DNA of 17,168 nt, taken from assembly GCA_022579005.1 (NCBI GenBank), contig MU401896.1, positions 1 to 17,168 on the forward strand, given 5' to 3'. A program made the translations under genes and the position numbers. Shown one piece after another: positions 1 through 9,661 of the stretch (the first letter of the stretch is position 1; every line of letters starts with the position of its first letter). This stretch comes from Poronia punctata. Taxonomy: Eukaryota; Ascomycota; Sordariomycetes; Xylariales; Xylariaceae. The notes below the pieces were generated by a model that was not told the DNA's origin, did not search any database, and saw nothing but the letters and a program-made list of their open reading frames with translations.

Positions 1-202
1 TTATATTATAAATATATAATTTTTTATTATTTTAAAATATTTTATATTTAATATTTACTATATATTACTAACTTACTATTTTAATTAAAAAAGCAATATA
101 TATAATAGTAATTACTTTAGCTAATTAGGCCTTATAAAAAATTTTTATTTTATATTTGCCTTGCTTTACTTTATTATTATTTTCTACTAACTATTATATT
201 TT

Positions 203-259
203 TACTTACTTACTTTACTTTTATACCTACTTACTTACTTACTTACTTTACTTTTATAC
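203..259. repeat. TACT tetranucleotide tracts and 24-bp direct repeat
   Basis: TACT occurs three times in a row at 203-214 and five times at 228-247. A 24-bp string starting TACTTACTTACTTTAC is present at 203-226 and again at 236-259, an offset of 33 bp. It lies inside the RIP-mutated block and is probably slippage in low-complexity DNA. Confidence 0.7.
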
Positions 260-2723
260 TTATGCTTTACTAGCTAATATATAATGTTTTTACTTACGCT
301 TTTTTATTTTAAGGCAACTTTAGCTTATTTTTTTACTATATTACCTATTTTTACTTATTTAGCTATATTAGCTATTAATAATAGCACTAAACTATAGTTT
401 ATTTAGCTTTTAGCTACTTATTAGTAGCTGCTTTTAATCTTTACTACTAAATACGTATTTTTATTTTAGTAATATACTTATATTATACTTATATTTTACT
501 TTTATATTTATACTTATTTTATACTAATTTTTCTTAAATATAGTAAATAAGCGTAGTATAAACTTAAATAATTTAGGTATACTATATAAACGTTATAAAT
601 AAGCTAAATAATTGTTTTAAAACCTTAATACTATTAAAGCTTATAATTACGTAGCTATTTTATTAGCTAGCTAAAAAAAGTATAAAAAAGCTAAGCAAAA
701 ATTATATTAGCAAATTAAATATAAGCAAAATAAATAAAAAAAAAATAACGCAGCAATTGCTATAAAAAATTAAAAATAAATATTAAATACTATTATAAAT
801 AAAGTAAAAGCATTATAGTATATTTACTTAATTTTTATTGTTTTGCTATTGCTAATATTTAAATAGTTATGCTAAAAATGCTTATTTAAAGCAGGTTATA
901 GCGTAGTATAATATTAAGTACTAACTTTAACGCTTTTGTTTATTATAATAACTTGCTTTATTTAGCTATATAGCTTATTATATTATTTATAATAATAAGC
1001 TTGCTATTAAAATATATATAAGTAGTAATAAACTATTTTAAATTAAGCTAAGCAATATTATTAAAAAAAGCAAGCTTTATAAAGCTAAATATAATATATA
1101 TTTTATATAAAATATATTTAATAATACTAAATAGTATAAGCTATTTAAGCAGCTAAAATAGTTTATTTAATAAATTATTAGTACTTATATATTAAAGCTA
1201 AGTAAGGTTATTACTTTTATTATAAAAGCATAGTATAAAGTGCTATATAATTTTGTTTAATAAAAAGTTATATTAGTACGTTTTATTATTTACTATTAAT
1301 TTTAGCTATATTAATATTACTTAGCAACTTTTTATTAATTACTTTAAGCTAACTAAACTATAGCAGTATATAAAATAAGCAAGTACTATTAATAATATAT
1401 TATTAAAGCTTATATAATATAGCTACTAATTAGCTTGTTTATATAAGTTTTATATTTAAAATTTAATTAAGTATTATATACGTATATATTGCTAGGTAAG
1501 CTTAATTAGTATAAAATTAGTATATTTTTAATAGTTTTAAAAATTTAAATATACTATATATAAAATTTAAAAGCGGTTTTATATTAATAATTTTAAGTTT
1601 TTTTATAAAAAAATAAAAAACTAGCAAAATGCTTTTAATTAGGTATTAGCTATTATTAAAAAAGTTATATTAATATATATAAATAATAACTTTATAAAAA
1701 ACAATTAAAAGGTTATTTTATAATTATAAGCTAAAACATTTTTTTTTTTTATTTTAATAATAAAAAAAAAAAAATTAAATAGTTTTATAGCACTTTGCTA
1801 GTATTATGTTATTTAATATAATATACTAAAAAGTAGTATTTTTAAAAGTAGCTATATATATTAAAACACTTTATATGCTATAATTATAAGTTATTTTTAA
1901 ATTATTATACTAATTTTATACTAATTTTTATAAGCGCAAAATAATATAGCATATAAGTAGTAAGCATACTTACTACTAACTTATTTTAAGCTATATAATT
2001 AGTATACTAATAGTTAAAAAAGTTATATGCGCTATATTTAGCTAAAAGTTTTTTATACTAAAGTAAAAAAAAAACGTAAACAACTTATTACTTTTTAGCT
2101 TTATATATTATAGTTTAAGCAAAAACCTAAACGTTTTACTTTTAGCTTATATACTTTATAATAAGTTATACGTTTTTATTTTACTGCTTTATTTTTTTAA
2201 AAAACTAAATAAACTACTTAAAGCTATATAAAACTTTTATTTTTAGCTTAATTAATAGTTTATATACTTATAGCATATATTATAGCTTAATATAGCTATA
2301 TACTATTAATAATATAAATGCTTTAATAAAATAGTTTTTAAAATTTAAATAATAATAGTAAATATATTTAAATAAAATTAACTATATTTTAAACTTTTAT
2401 TATAAAATATAATATATATAAATTTTTAAAAGTAGTTATATAATATACTAATTTTGTACTAATTAATTATTTAACTATATATAGTATTATTAATTAAGCT
2501 ATATATTATATAAAAATTATTTAAAATTTTAAAACCTATATTTTAAAAATTATTTACTTATTTTATTTAACTAATTATTATATTATAAAATAGTTTATTA
2601 AACATTAAAAAAAAAGTTTTAATTTTAATTATTACTTATAATATAATTAAGTTATAATTATTTTTAATTAATAAGTTATACTTTTTACTTAATTTTATAT
2701 TAAATATTTAATATAGTTTTAAG

Positions 2724-2899
2724 TACCTAATTGCTAGCTAGCTATTTTTAGTTAAGTACTTAATACTGCGTTAAGTACCTAATTACAATTAAATAAGTAC
2801 CTAACTCTGTATTAAATACCTAATTACAATTAAATAAGTACCTAACTCCTTATTAGGTACCCAACTTTTAGCTAGCCATTTTTAGTTAGGTACCTATTA
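2724..2899. repeat. Nested short repeats at the left block border
   Basis: Two adjacent 41-bp units lie at 2,776-2,816 and 2,817-2,857, both starting TACCTAATTACAATTAAATA and differing only near their ends. They are bracketed by a 42-bp sequence at 2,724-2,765 and a related copy at 2,858-2,899 that share a TAGCTAGC(C/T)ATTTTTAGTTA core. Most differences in the outer pair are C-to-T or G-to-A, with the leftward copy the more mutated. This could be a terminal part of the decayed left element or a local tandem duplication caught at the RIP edge. Confidence 0.75.
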
Positions 2900-2947
2900 C
2901 CTAACCCCTCTAAAATTACCTATCCAGTGCTAAGAATTACATATAGG

Positions 2948-2976
2948 TACCTAACTACCTATTAGGTAGTTAGGTA
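2948..2976. repeat. Near-perfect 29-bp palindrome with 14-bp arms
   Basis: TACCTAACTACCTA at 2,948-2,961 is followed by a single T and then its exact reverse complement, TAGGTAGTTAGGTA, at 2,963-2,976. All 14 pairs match. It sits where the AT-rich block gives way to host sequence, and shares the TAGGTA/TACCTA vocabulary of both borders. Confidence 0.85.
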
Positions 2977-2985
2977 ATTTTTGAA

Positions 2986-4258
2986 TAGGTGGGTATGCTG
3001 AACCCTACCTATATCTCTCGGCATCACATTTCGGATACTGACAACAAGGTACCTACCTGTGTTATGGGCATGCACATACATACTACTTTTAATTCGCTAC
3101 GATTTATCAAGTCCTTGGCGGGAAACAATCATGTACCTACTTGAAACTTTTTAACTTCCAGGTCGAACATAGGAGGATCTGTGAGTAAGTGAGTGGTCTG
3201 CGGACGGGATGTATCTTGGGATACGGTATAGACGGAATCCGAGATGACGAGACGTTAAAAGTCATTGATGATTCGGCACCTCGAGAAGACTGTCACTGGG
3301 GGTGACCGTGACCAGTGACCAGTCGACGTCCTCTCCCAATCAAAGTCGGAAATCACGTGATCTCCACTTACGTGGCCATCCCTGTACGACGACATTGGCA
3401 CCCGATGGCCCGATCTTCCTGTCTGTCTGTCAAGGCACCAAGGGTAGGTACCTAGTCTAGCTCTTACCTAACCTAGCAGCTGTTCTATCATCAATCCTTT
3501 CATTCATTTTTTACTCGATACGTCTGCTGGTTGTTTATCTCATCTACGAGTACGCACATTCATGTCGACTGTCATTAAACATTACATGTTGAAAGACAAT
3601 GAAAGTAGATTGGTAATTCAAAAGTAATATGTTAGGAGAAATACTCTATTCGCGTCCCTTTTTCCGTTCCCGATTCCCCGATAGACCCGAAACCCGAATA
3701 CCCTCAAGTTTGAATCAATGGCCGTTGCAACCCCCTGGAGCTTGTGCTCTTTCCAATGGTCTAAAGGCCCTTTCTACATGCCAAAATCATAGCTTACATG
3801 ATAGAAAAGAGAGCAAAATTAGAGAAATGAAACGATATAAGAGAAAAGTGAGTGAGCCCACTTTGACCGACATTAACTTCTCCGTATCCGTTGCTGTTGC
3901 CGCTTCCGAAACCCCCAAGACATGGTAGAACAGGTGTATCCGATGCGTATTAGGAAAAATCAACCGAAAAACGAGGCACCCTACCGGCCGAATCGGTACG
4001 AGGCCATAAACCAAAAGAAAAAGCAAAGGGGATATCAAGAAAAGCAAAAACAAAAGAAATAATAGACCTATGCTCCATCACCATAGCTTCCAGCGCACAG
4101 GGTAATACATGGCTGTTCGTCGTCGTCATCATTATCATCGTTATCGTCGTACCGCATAGATCAAAACACGCCTGCGCTTGAACTCCAAACCCCTCGTGTG
4201 CACAATCAAGCGAATGCAACCCGTCGTCTCAACCCAGCACGGTCAACAACCGGGATAG
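2986..4258. other. Intergenic DNA, 3' side of the coiled-coil gene
   Basis: I see no supportable gene here. Short open frames exist (for example 3,629-3,928 plus and 3,787-4,219 minus), but they overlap on opposite strands and have no recognisable motif. GTGACC occurs three times at 3,302-3,320, and a CGT/CAT-type triplet-rich tract lies at about 4,116-4,151. The part just left of 4,259 should hold the 3' UTR of the minus-strand gene. I found no AATAAA in the expected orientation, which is common in fungi. Confidence 0.6.
3352..3361. promoter_or_regulatory. Palindrome with CACGTG core (bHLH-type site)
   Basis: ATCACGTGAT is a perfect 10-bp palindrome with a CACGTG E-box, the type of site bound by Cbf1/USF-like bHLH proteins. 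It is 3' of the only confident gene and no gene starts near it, so function is doubtful. Confidence 0.2.
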
Positions 4259-7177
4259 TCAGTCGCGTCGGCCTCGCTGGGCTTCCTTCTCTTTATCCTT
4301 CTCCCTCAGCTCGGCCCGAGTCGTGATATATATAACCCCGGCTTCTCGCACAAATAAAGGCTTGCTAGATGGCGAGCGGTTGTGTCTCTTGGTGGAACTG
4401 GGGGCGCGGGAGGTGCTGCGGCCAGGTGATCGGCTGCTTACTCGGCTGTTCTGGGGCTGCGCGTTCTGTGGTTGCAGGTTCTGTGGTTGCAGGTTCTGTG
4501 GTTGCAGGTTCTGTGGTTGCAGGTTCTGTGGTTGCAGGTTCTGTGGTTGCAGGTTCTGTGGTTGCAGATTTTGTGGTTGCAGGTGGTGGGTTTGTAGGTC
4601 ATTGATATAAGCATTGAGCTTATCGACCTGGTTCTTTAGCACCAGTACCTGGCCGACCTCGCCTTGTAGGATGGCGTTGACCCCCTCGAGCTGCGTCTTG
4701 GCCCCCTCGAGTTCGTCCTTGGCCATCTGCAGTTCGGCAACCTTGTCTGCCTCGCTCTGCAACGCATCGGCGCGCGTCTCCAGATCCGTGTTCGTCTGCA
4801 TCAGTGCTGCTACCATCTCCGCTTCGGCGCGAAGCCCGGAAATCTGGGATTCGAGCACCGCCTTTTCCTCGTTCAGCTTTGCCAGAGCAGGTGAGCCATC
4901 CTCCAATTGCTTGGCGTGGATTTCGAGCTTCGCCTTCTCTTCTTGGAGGGCAAGTTGCGCCGCTTGCGCCGCCTCGAGGTCGGCCTGGAGGCTCTTGGCC
5001 TTGTCGTCGAGTTGCGCGTGCTCACCCTCTAGTTTCTCGAGGTCCGCAGCTTTTAGCGAGAGATCGGCTGTCTGGATCTTGAGCTGCTCGTTATCGGACT
5101 GCAAGGCTTCGTGTGCCGCTTGTAGGTCGCTGAGCTTGGTTTGAACGTTGGCCAGATGGGCCGACACTTCCACTAGCTTCTTTTCGACCTGGAGGCGGTC
5201 CGATGCCAGGGAGATATTAGCTTGCTTTGCGCCCTCCAATTCGGTGATGAGGCCATCGATCATATGCTGCTTGTCCGCCCTTATGGCCTCGAAATCTGAC
5301 CCTTGTCGCTCAAGATCGTTCTTGGCTGCTGCAATCTCTCTCTCGAGGTCCGCCTTGGTCTCCTCCAGCTGCTTCTCAAGATCACTCCTGCCTGCCTCGC
5401 CGGCCTCGATCTTTTGTTGCAGCTCTTCCTTCTCCGTCTGGTGGGCCTCGAGTTCCTTCTCCAGTTCATCCTTGCTCTGTCGGAGTTGCTTCTCCAACTC
5501 GGCTGTAGTCTCCTCGAGCTCCTTTTCCAATTCCTCCGTTTCGTCTTCAAGTCTCCTCTGCCAAACCTTCTTCGTTTCCTCAAGCTTCTGTTCGAGGTCT
5601 TCCTTGGTATCGTGGAGTTGCTTCTCCAGGTCGTCGATGGTAGCCTGGAGTTGCTGCTGGAGCTCTTCCTTTTCGGTCATTAGTCGTCTCTCGAGGTGGG
5701 TCCGGCTGCTCGTCCCGACAGCGAGTGAAGCCTCCAGGCTCTCCTTGTCGGCCTTGAATTCCTCGACTTGGGCTTCGAGAACTCGAACCGTCTCTTCCAA
5801 AGACGTGATCTTGGCTTGGAGTTCCTTGTTATGTTCCGTGGTGGCGTCGAGGCTGGCTTGGAGACTTTCTTGTTTATCGGTATAAGCCTTCCTCTCTTCC
5901 TCGGCAGGCGCCTTGAGCTCCTTGAGGGCGGCGAGCTCTTGTTGATACTGGTTCGATAGTGCGAGCAACTCGTCACGATCAGTGGTGAGGTTCTTCAACT
6001 TTTCGTCGCTAACCGTCACTTTCTCCTCTAGCGTGGCTGTAGCTACCCCGAATCTTGCAATTTGCAGACGGAGTTGGTCGTCTTGCTCCCTCTGCTGCTC
6101 TTCTCTATCCGCGAGGATCTTCTCGAGACCGAGAATCTTCTGCTCGGATTCACTGTGGGATTGCCTTAGGCTGTCGCGCTCCCTCTCAACCTCGAGCAAC
6201 ATAGTCTTTTGTAGGTCGTAGTTGCTGCGGAACTCGTCGAGGAGTTTTCGCTGCTCCTCCAGGTCTCGAAGAATAAGTTCTTTGGAGGTGCGTTCCCTGT
6301 TCAACTGACGGGAAATCTCCTTGTTCTCGGACGTCTTATACGACAGCTCCTCCGATGCATCGTCGAGCTTCTGGGTAAGCATTCTCCGCGCATGCAAAAG
6401 GTCGTCTGCATCGTTCTCCAGTCGCTCAAGCTTGTGCACCAACTCTCGGCTGGGGGCTAGTTGAAGTGCTTGTGACTCTGGTGGCGGTGCTGTCCGAGGC
6501 ACAACTTGGATGTGCAGAGTTCTCCCCCGGGCGAGCTGCGATGGAGCCTTAGCCTCTGACCTCGACGCCTCCGAAGGGGGTCGTCGAGGACGAGACTTGA
6601 CCCGGTTGACAGTGGTCGGCATATGGACGGCCCGACCACGCCGGGTCTGGGAGAACTTGGATGGCTTGATTTCAGTATCGTCCGACGCAATACTTGTGGC
6701 TTGCGTGTTGATGGACAGTTCGGAAGAGGTGGAATCGACGTCCGTCTGCTCATACCCCCCATATGTGCTGTTGTCGGAGTAGTATGTAGGCGAGGGCAGA
6801 GGTGGTGGTGCATACTCCGGCCTTGGGGGTATACGGTAGAATCTCGCGGCCAGATGGTCCTGGTTATGGCGAGCTGGTGAGTTCTTGAGGATCCCTCTTG
6901 GGGGTTGATTAGGCTGTAAGTAGTTGTTGGTGGCGGGGTAGTGGTTTATGATGTTGTTGTTGTTGTTGTTGTTATTGTTGCTGTAAGACGAGTCCGTCTC
7001 GTCTGAGTCCCTCGGGGGTAGTGCCGGTGCTGGTACCGATGGTAGTGCCGGTCTTGAGCGTGACCGCTGTCTCGATGTGTGTCTAGATCTTGACGGTCCG
7101 GCTGGGGACGGTCCTTCACGGGCGTTGGGGAACGCCCCGGGCATCGCAGGTGCCCTGTCTCGTGATCTCCTCTCCAT
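4259..7177 (-). CDS. Long coiled-coil protein with LQPQN repeat tail, 972 aa, function unknown
   Basis: This is a single uninterrupted frame. The ATG at 7,177-7,175 follows AAAA, so it has A at -3, and an in-frame TAA lies 12 codons upstream (7,211-7,213), so this is the first Met. The stop is TGA at 4,261-4,259. Residues 1-240 are Ser/Arg/Pro-rich and likely disordered, with nine Asn at 67-75. Residues about 244-863 show Leu-led heptads with dense Glu/Lys/Gln (repeated LEKQL and EELQQ types), a long alpha-helical coiled coil. LQPQN occurs eight times plus AQPQN at 866-910. The rest is basic and Ser/Arg-rich, with an odd hydrophobic patch (PLFVREAGVIYITT) about 20 residues before the end. No signal peptide, membrane segment or catalytic motif is visible. 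Such proteins are often scaffolds or tethers, but coiled coils align non-specifically, so I assign no role. Codons are GC-rich, unlike the flanking blocks. Confidence 0.9.
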   Translation of the reverse strand: MERRSRDRAPAMPGAFPNAREGPSPAGPSRSRHTSRQRSRSRPALPSVPAPALPPRDSDETDSSYSNNNNNNNNNIINHYPATNNYLQPNQPPRGILKNSPARHNQDHLAARFYRIPPRPEYAPPPLPSPTYYSDNSTYGGYEQTDVDSTSSELSINTQATSIASDDTEIKPSKFSQTRRGRAVHMPTTVNRVKSRPRRPPSEASRSEAKAPSQLARGRTLHIQVVPRTAPPPESQALQLAPSRELVHKLERLENDADDLLHARRMLTQKLDDASEELSYKTSENKEISRQLNRERTSKELILRDLEEQRKLLDEFRSNYDLQKTMLLEVERERDSLRQSHSESEQKILGLEKILADREEQQREQDDQLRLQIARFGVATATLEEKVTVSDEKLKNLTTDRDELLALSNQYQQELAALKELKAPAEEERKAYTDKQESLQASLDATTEHNKELQAKITSLEETVRVLEAQVEEFKADKESLEASLAVGTSSRTHLERRLMTEKEELQQQLQATIDDLEKQLHDTKEDLEQKLEETKKVWQRRLEDETEELEKELEETTAELEKQLRQSKDELEKELEAHQTEKEELQQKIEAGEAGRSDLEKQLEETKADLEREIAAAKNDLERQGSDFEAIRADKQHMIDGLITELEGAKQANISLASDRLQVEKKLVEVSAHLANVQTKLSDLQAAHEALQSDNEQLKIQTADLSLKAADLEKLEGEHAQLDDKAKSLQADLEAAQAAQLALQEEKAKLEIHAKQLEDGSPALAKLNEEKAVLESQISGLRAEAEMVAALMQTNTDLETRADALQSEADKVAELQMAKDELEGAKTQLEGVNAILQGEVGQVLVLKNQVDKLNAYINDLQTHHLQPQNLQPQNLQPQNLQPQNLQPQNLQPQNLQPQNLQPQNAQPQNSRVSSRSPGRSTSRAPSSTKRHNRSPSSKPLFVREAGVIYITTRAELREKDKEKEAQRGRRD
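4448..4582 (-). repeat. 15-bp tandem repeat, nine units, in frame
   Basis: Nine 15-bp units encode eight LQPQN and one AQPQN (residues 866-910 of the coiled-coil protein). Most inner units are identical at DNA level, including third positions. The edge units carry the changes: AAT for AAC and CAA for CAG at one end, and a GCG-CAG-CCC-CAG-AAC variant at the other. This pattern suggests recent expansion by slippage or unequal exchange. Confidence 0.95.
6953..6979 (-). repeat. Poly-asparagine codon run (AAC/AAT)9
   Basis: Nine consecutive Asn codons, mostly AAC with one AAT, encode residues 67-75 in the disordered N-terminal part of the coiled-coil protein. The run is likely length-variable. 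Confidence 0.9.
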
Positions 7178-7297
7178 TTTTGCAATTGCAATTGATATTG
7201 AATAAATTAATTACTTATCGTACTCAGGCTCGATATGTGTCTGAATTATCTGTTTGACCTGGTTGATATCTAAAGAGTTGGAAGGATTGCAATTGCA
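7178..7297 (-). promoter_or_regulatory. 5' leader of the coiled-coil gene with repeated TTGCAATTGCA
   Basis: Immediately upstream of the start codon the DNA is AT-rich. TTGCAATTGCA occurs at 7,180-7,190 and again at 7,287-7,297, and it contains the palindrome TGCAATTGCA. TTGATAT also appears at 7,192-7,198 and near 7,263. No clear TATA box or CCAAT box lies in the first 120 bp. Assignment as leader or promoter rests only on position. Confidence 0.35.
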
Positions 7298-7548
7298 GTC
7301 GTCTGTTAGTGCTGTTTGGTATGAATAGAAGGAGAAGTAGGTTTCTGCTGTCAGCATTGCGTTGGTTTTGTTCAAGTGGGAGACAGTGTGAAGCGTGCGG
7401 ATCAGATGTGCTTGGTGGTTTCGGTTGCAAAAGCAGGTTCAAATGCAGGACGACGAAAGAGGCTGATGCGCTGCTTGAAGATTTATTGGTTGTGTGCTGG
7501 ATGTACATCTGTATACCCTCTTCTTTTCGAGGCGGCAGGTCGGGAGAC

Positions 7549-7572
7549 AGCAAACCAGCAAACCAGCAAACC
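7549..7572. repeat. 8-bp tandem repeat AGCAAACC x3
   Basis: AGCAAACC occurs three times head to tail, about 370 bp upstream of the coiled-coil start codon. Its function is unknown. Confidence 0.85.
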
Positions 7573-9645
7573 GCCGGAACTACTGGTACCTGGGTACATA
7601 AGTACCTCTCATACCAGGCAAAAGCAGGCGCGAAGCAAACCGGCAGACAGTAAGTACGGGTAGTCCAGAAGTACATGTCTCACAGTAGTTCGGCCTAATG
7701 GTACTTGTCCGGTGGTGTGCTTGTTGGCCCGGGCTATGCCTGACTTGGCAGGGATGCAAACACTGGAGTCTCTGATGACTTGCTGTGCCTGAGTCACTTA
7801 TGAGGCACCCAATCAACCAGGTGAACGTTTCCAGATGGGTCAGAAAGTGCCAGTGACCGAGCTGACCAGCGCCCGCCAAAGACCACCACAGCCCCCCCCG
7901 AAGTGAGAAAAGTTATCTGTTTGCCCGCTACCTATTCGCTGTCGGGGAATTGTCAGGGCAGTGAGCAGGGCAGAGCAGGGCAGGTAGTCAAGGTATGGTA
8001 GGCATGACGGTTGTGGTACATTGGCAATGGAAGGCAGGTACCTACCGCCTGCGTTGGGCGTTGGGCATTAATGCATCCCACCGGGACCCAACTGGCTGCA
8101 TATGGCAGACCCGATTTGCCACTTGCTGCCAAATCAGAGCCGGAAAGAGCGCAATGAAGACAATTCTCAACTCTGTCACCTTGACATTATAGGTTGAAGG
8201 GATTTTCAGTCACTTGGTTGGGCAGTGGGATGACGTCGCGCCCGTAGCGTCCGCCTATAATTCCCGCTCTTTGGGGGTGGTTGGGAGTCTGGGCGTGTGT
8301 CTGTGTCTGGAAGGGCGGGTGGTGAAGGCGTCAAATTTGCATCAAACCCTAAACCACCGACAGGTTACAGGTCCATACCACCCGAAATCAAGCTCTGGAC
8401 AAACACTTCTAGACTACCTTCGGTACCTTACTATGTAGGTAGGCATCCCCCATGCCTTGTGTGCCTTGTGTGTCATTGACTCATTGACCTAGCTGGCCAG
8501 CCAGTTGGAGTGCGACGTCGTACTGCCCAAGGCAGTTTGCCCTCATGGTGACCGGGCGGATAATTTGTATGCCCAGACGTCTTACACACGATCGAAACGG
8601 GCCGTCAGACTTTTCCCGGGCCTGTCCCATGTCCCATGCTCCTCTAGGAGCCATCGAATCCCGTGACGATGCGGCCCTTCCCATTTCATCGAGACAAGTC
8701 AATCTTGGCCCTTGGGATCCCTACTTGCAGTAGTGTAGGACGTAGTGTAATCGTCGGCTCCTCATCACATTGATTTCATTAGTCACCAGACCTTGGGCTT
8801 CGTCGGGTGGGTGAGCCCGTTTGTGTGAGACATTGCAATCTGCACACAAGTCGCGAAAATCTCCCCAGCCTACCTCGTCATTATAGCTACTCATTCGACG
8901 AGAAGCGAACTAGATGCTGCGTGTGGAATATGCTAGAACTCGAGCCTCATCATTTGTGAGTAGAGCCCTGTTGCTTCTATCTACATTGTGAGACGACTGC
9001 GAGAGAGGCTCGTTGGGCTTACGGTAGATGACTGAGCGTCAAGGATGGGAAATCACACAAAAGCTTTCCCTCTCTTACACCCCGACGGTGCAGATACACA
9101 CACACATCATGTGCCTATGCTAGTCTCTACTAGAAATCCTCCATTAGACACACTACCCTCATATAAGCAAGACACATTAGTAGTTGCAATATATAGCAAG
9201 TAAGATTGAGAGACAGACAGACAGCAAAAGACGGTGATGGGTTTCACTGTGTTGCATCCGCTGCCTACTCGTACGGACGTACATGAGTACTTATTTTGCT
9301 TGGCCACCCGCGACCACGAGTCGATCATATAACAACAACGATGCCAGGCAAGAGAGCAAAGCCACTCAAAATGGGCAATGCTTACAACATTTCCCTTCAA
9401 TGAGAGTGGCAGGAACTAGGCGAGGGGGAACGATTGGTTTGTTCCTGCCACGATATCGACCAACAACCACCCCCTCCAGCGATCGTTGCTCAGTTGCGTT
9501 GTCCCACCAGCCTCTAGACCAGAGTTGAACTGGAGACCCATAAGCTTCCATGGTCATTCGTGGCCATTCATGGCCAGTTTACATGAGGACACAGAAGAAG
9601 AAGAAGCAAAGCGCCCCCCTCCACCCTGCGCCTAGAGTGGCGATA

Positions 9646-9661
9646 CATTACATATGTAATG
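9646..9661. repeat. 16-bp perfect palindrome
   Basis: CATTACATATGTAATG equals its own reverse complement. It stands alone in gene-free DNA. It could be a dimeric protein site or chance. Confidence 0.8.

Larger units (their letters stand above)
1..2985. repeat. Heavily RIP-mutated AT-rich repeat block, ancestor unidentified
   Basis: Almost the whole stretch is A/T, with C and G surviving mainly as GC dinucleotides (for example AGCT, GCA, TGC). CpA and TpG are nearly gone and TpA dominates, as expected from the Pezizomycotina RIP process acting on duplicated DNA. Stops occur in every frame and no ORF of useful length remains. I tried several frames on both strands by eye and found no stable transposase, integrase or reverse transcriptase pattern, so the original element stays unnamed. 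Composition changes gradually over about 2,700-3,000 into balanced host sequence. The left end lies outside the window. Confidence 0.85.

Noticed and set aside
203..259. TACT repeats as a CRISPR-like or telomere-like array
   Set aside because: There is no spacer structure, the unit is 4 bp and it lies in low-complexity RIP DNA. Ascomycete telomeres are usually TTAGGG.
541..1640. Left block as a second copy of the copia element or a pogo/Gypsy element
   Set aside because: Trial readings in several frames gave no stable frame or motif order, and no sequence matching the start at 13,348 was found.
4323..4610. Plus-strand frames with repeated CGCRF or VVAGS units
   Set aside because: They are the opposite strand of the 15-bp repeat. 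A repeat whose length is a multiple of three with no stop stays open in other frames by construction.
5148..5885. Plus-strand 245-codon Ser-rich open frame inside the coiled-coil gene
   Set aside because: It is antisense to Leu/Glu/Lys-rich codons, which yields Ser/Phe/Leu-rich shadows. It has no motif of its own.
7224..7676. 150-codon minus-strand frame upstream of the coiled-coil gene
   Set aside because: It overlaps plus-strand frames of similar length, crosses the AGCAAACC repeat and has no recognisable domain. An in-frame stop separates the main gene from upstream sequence.
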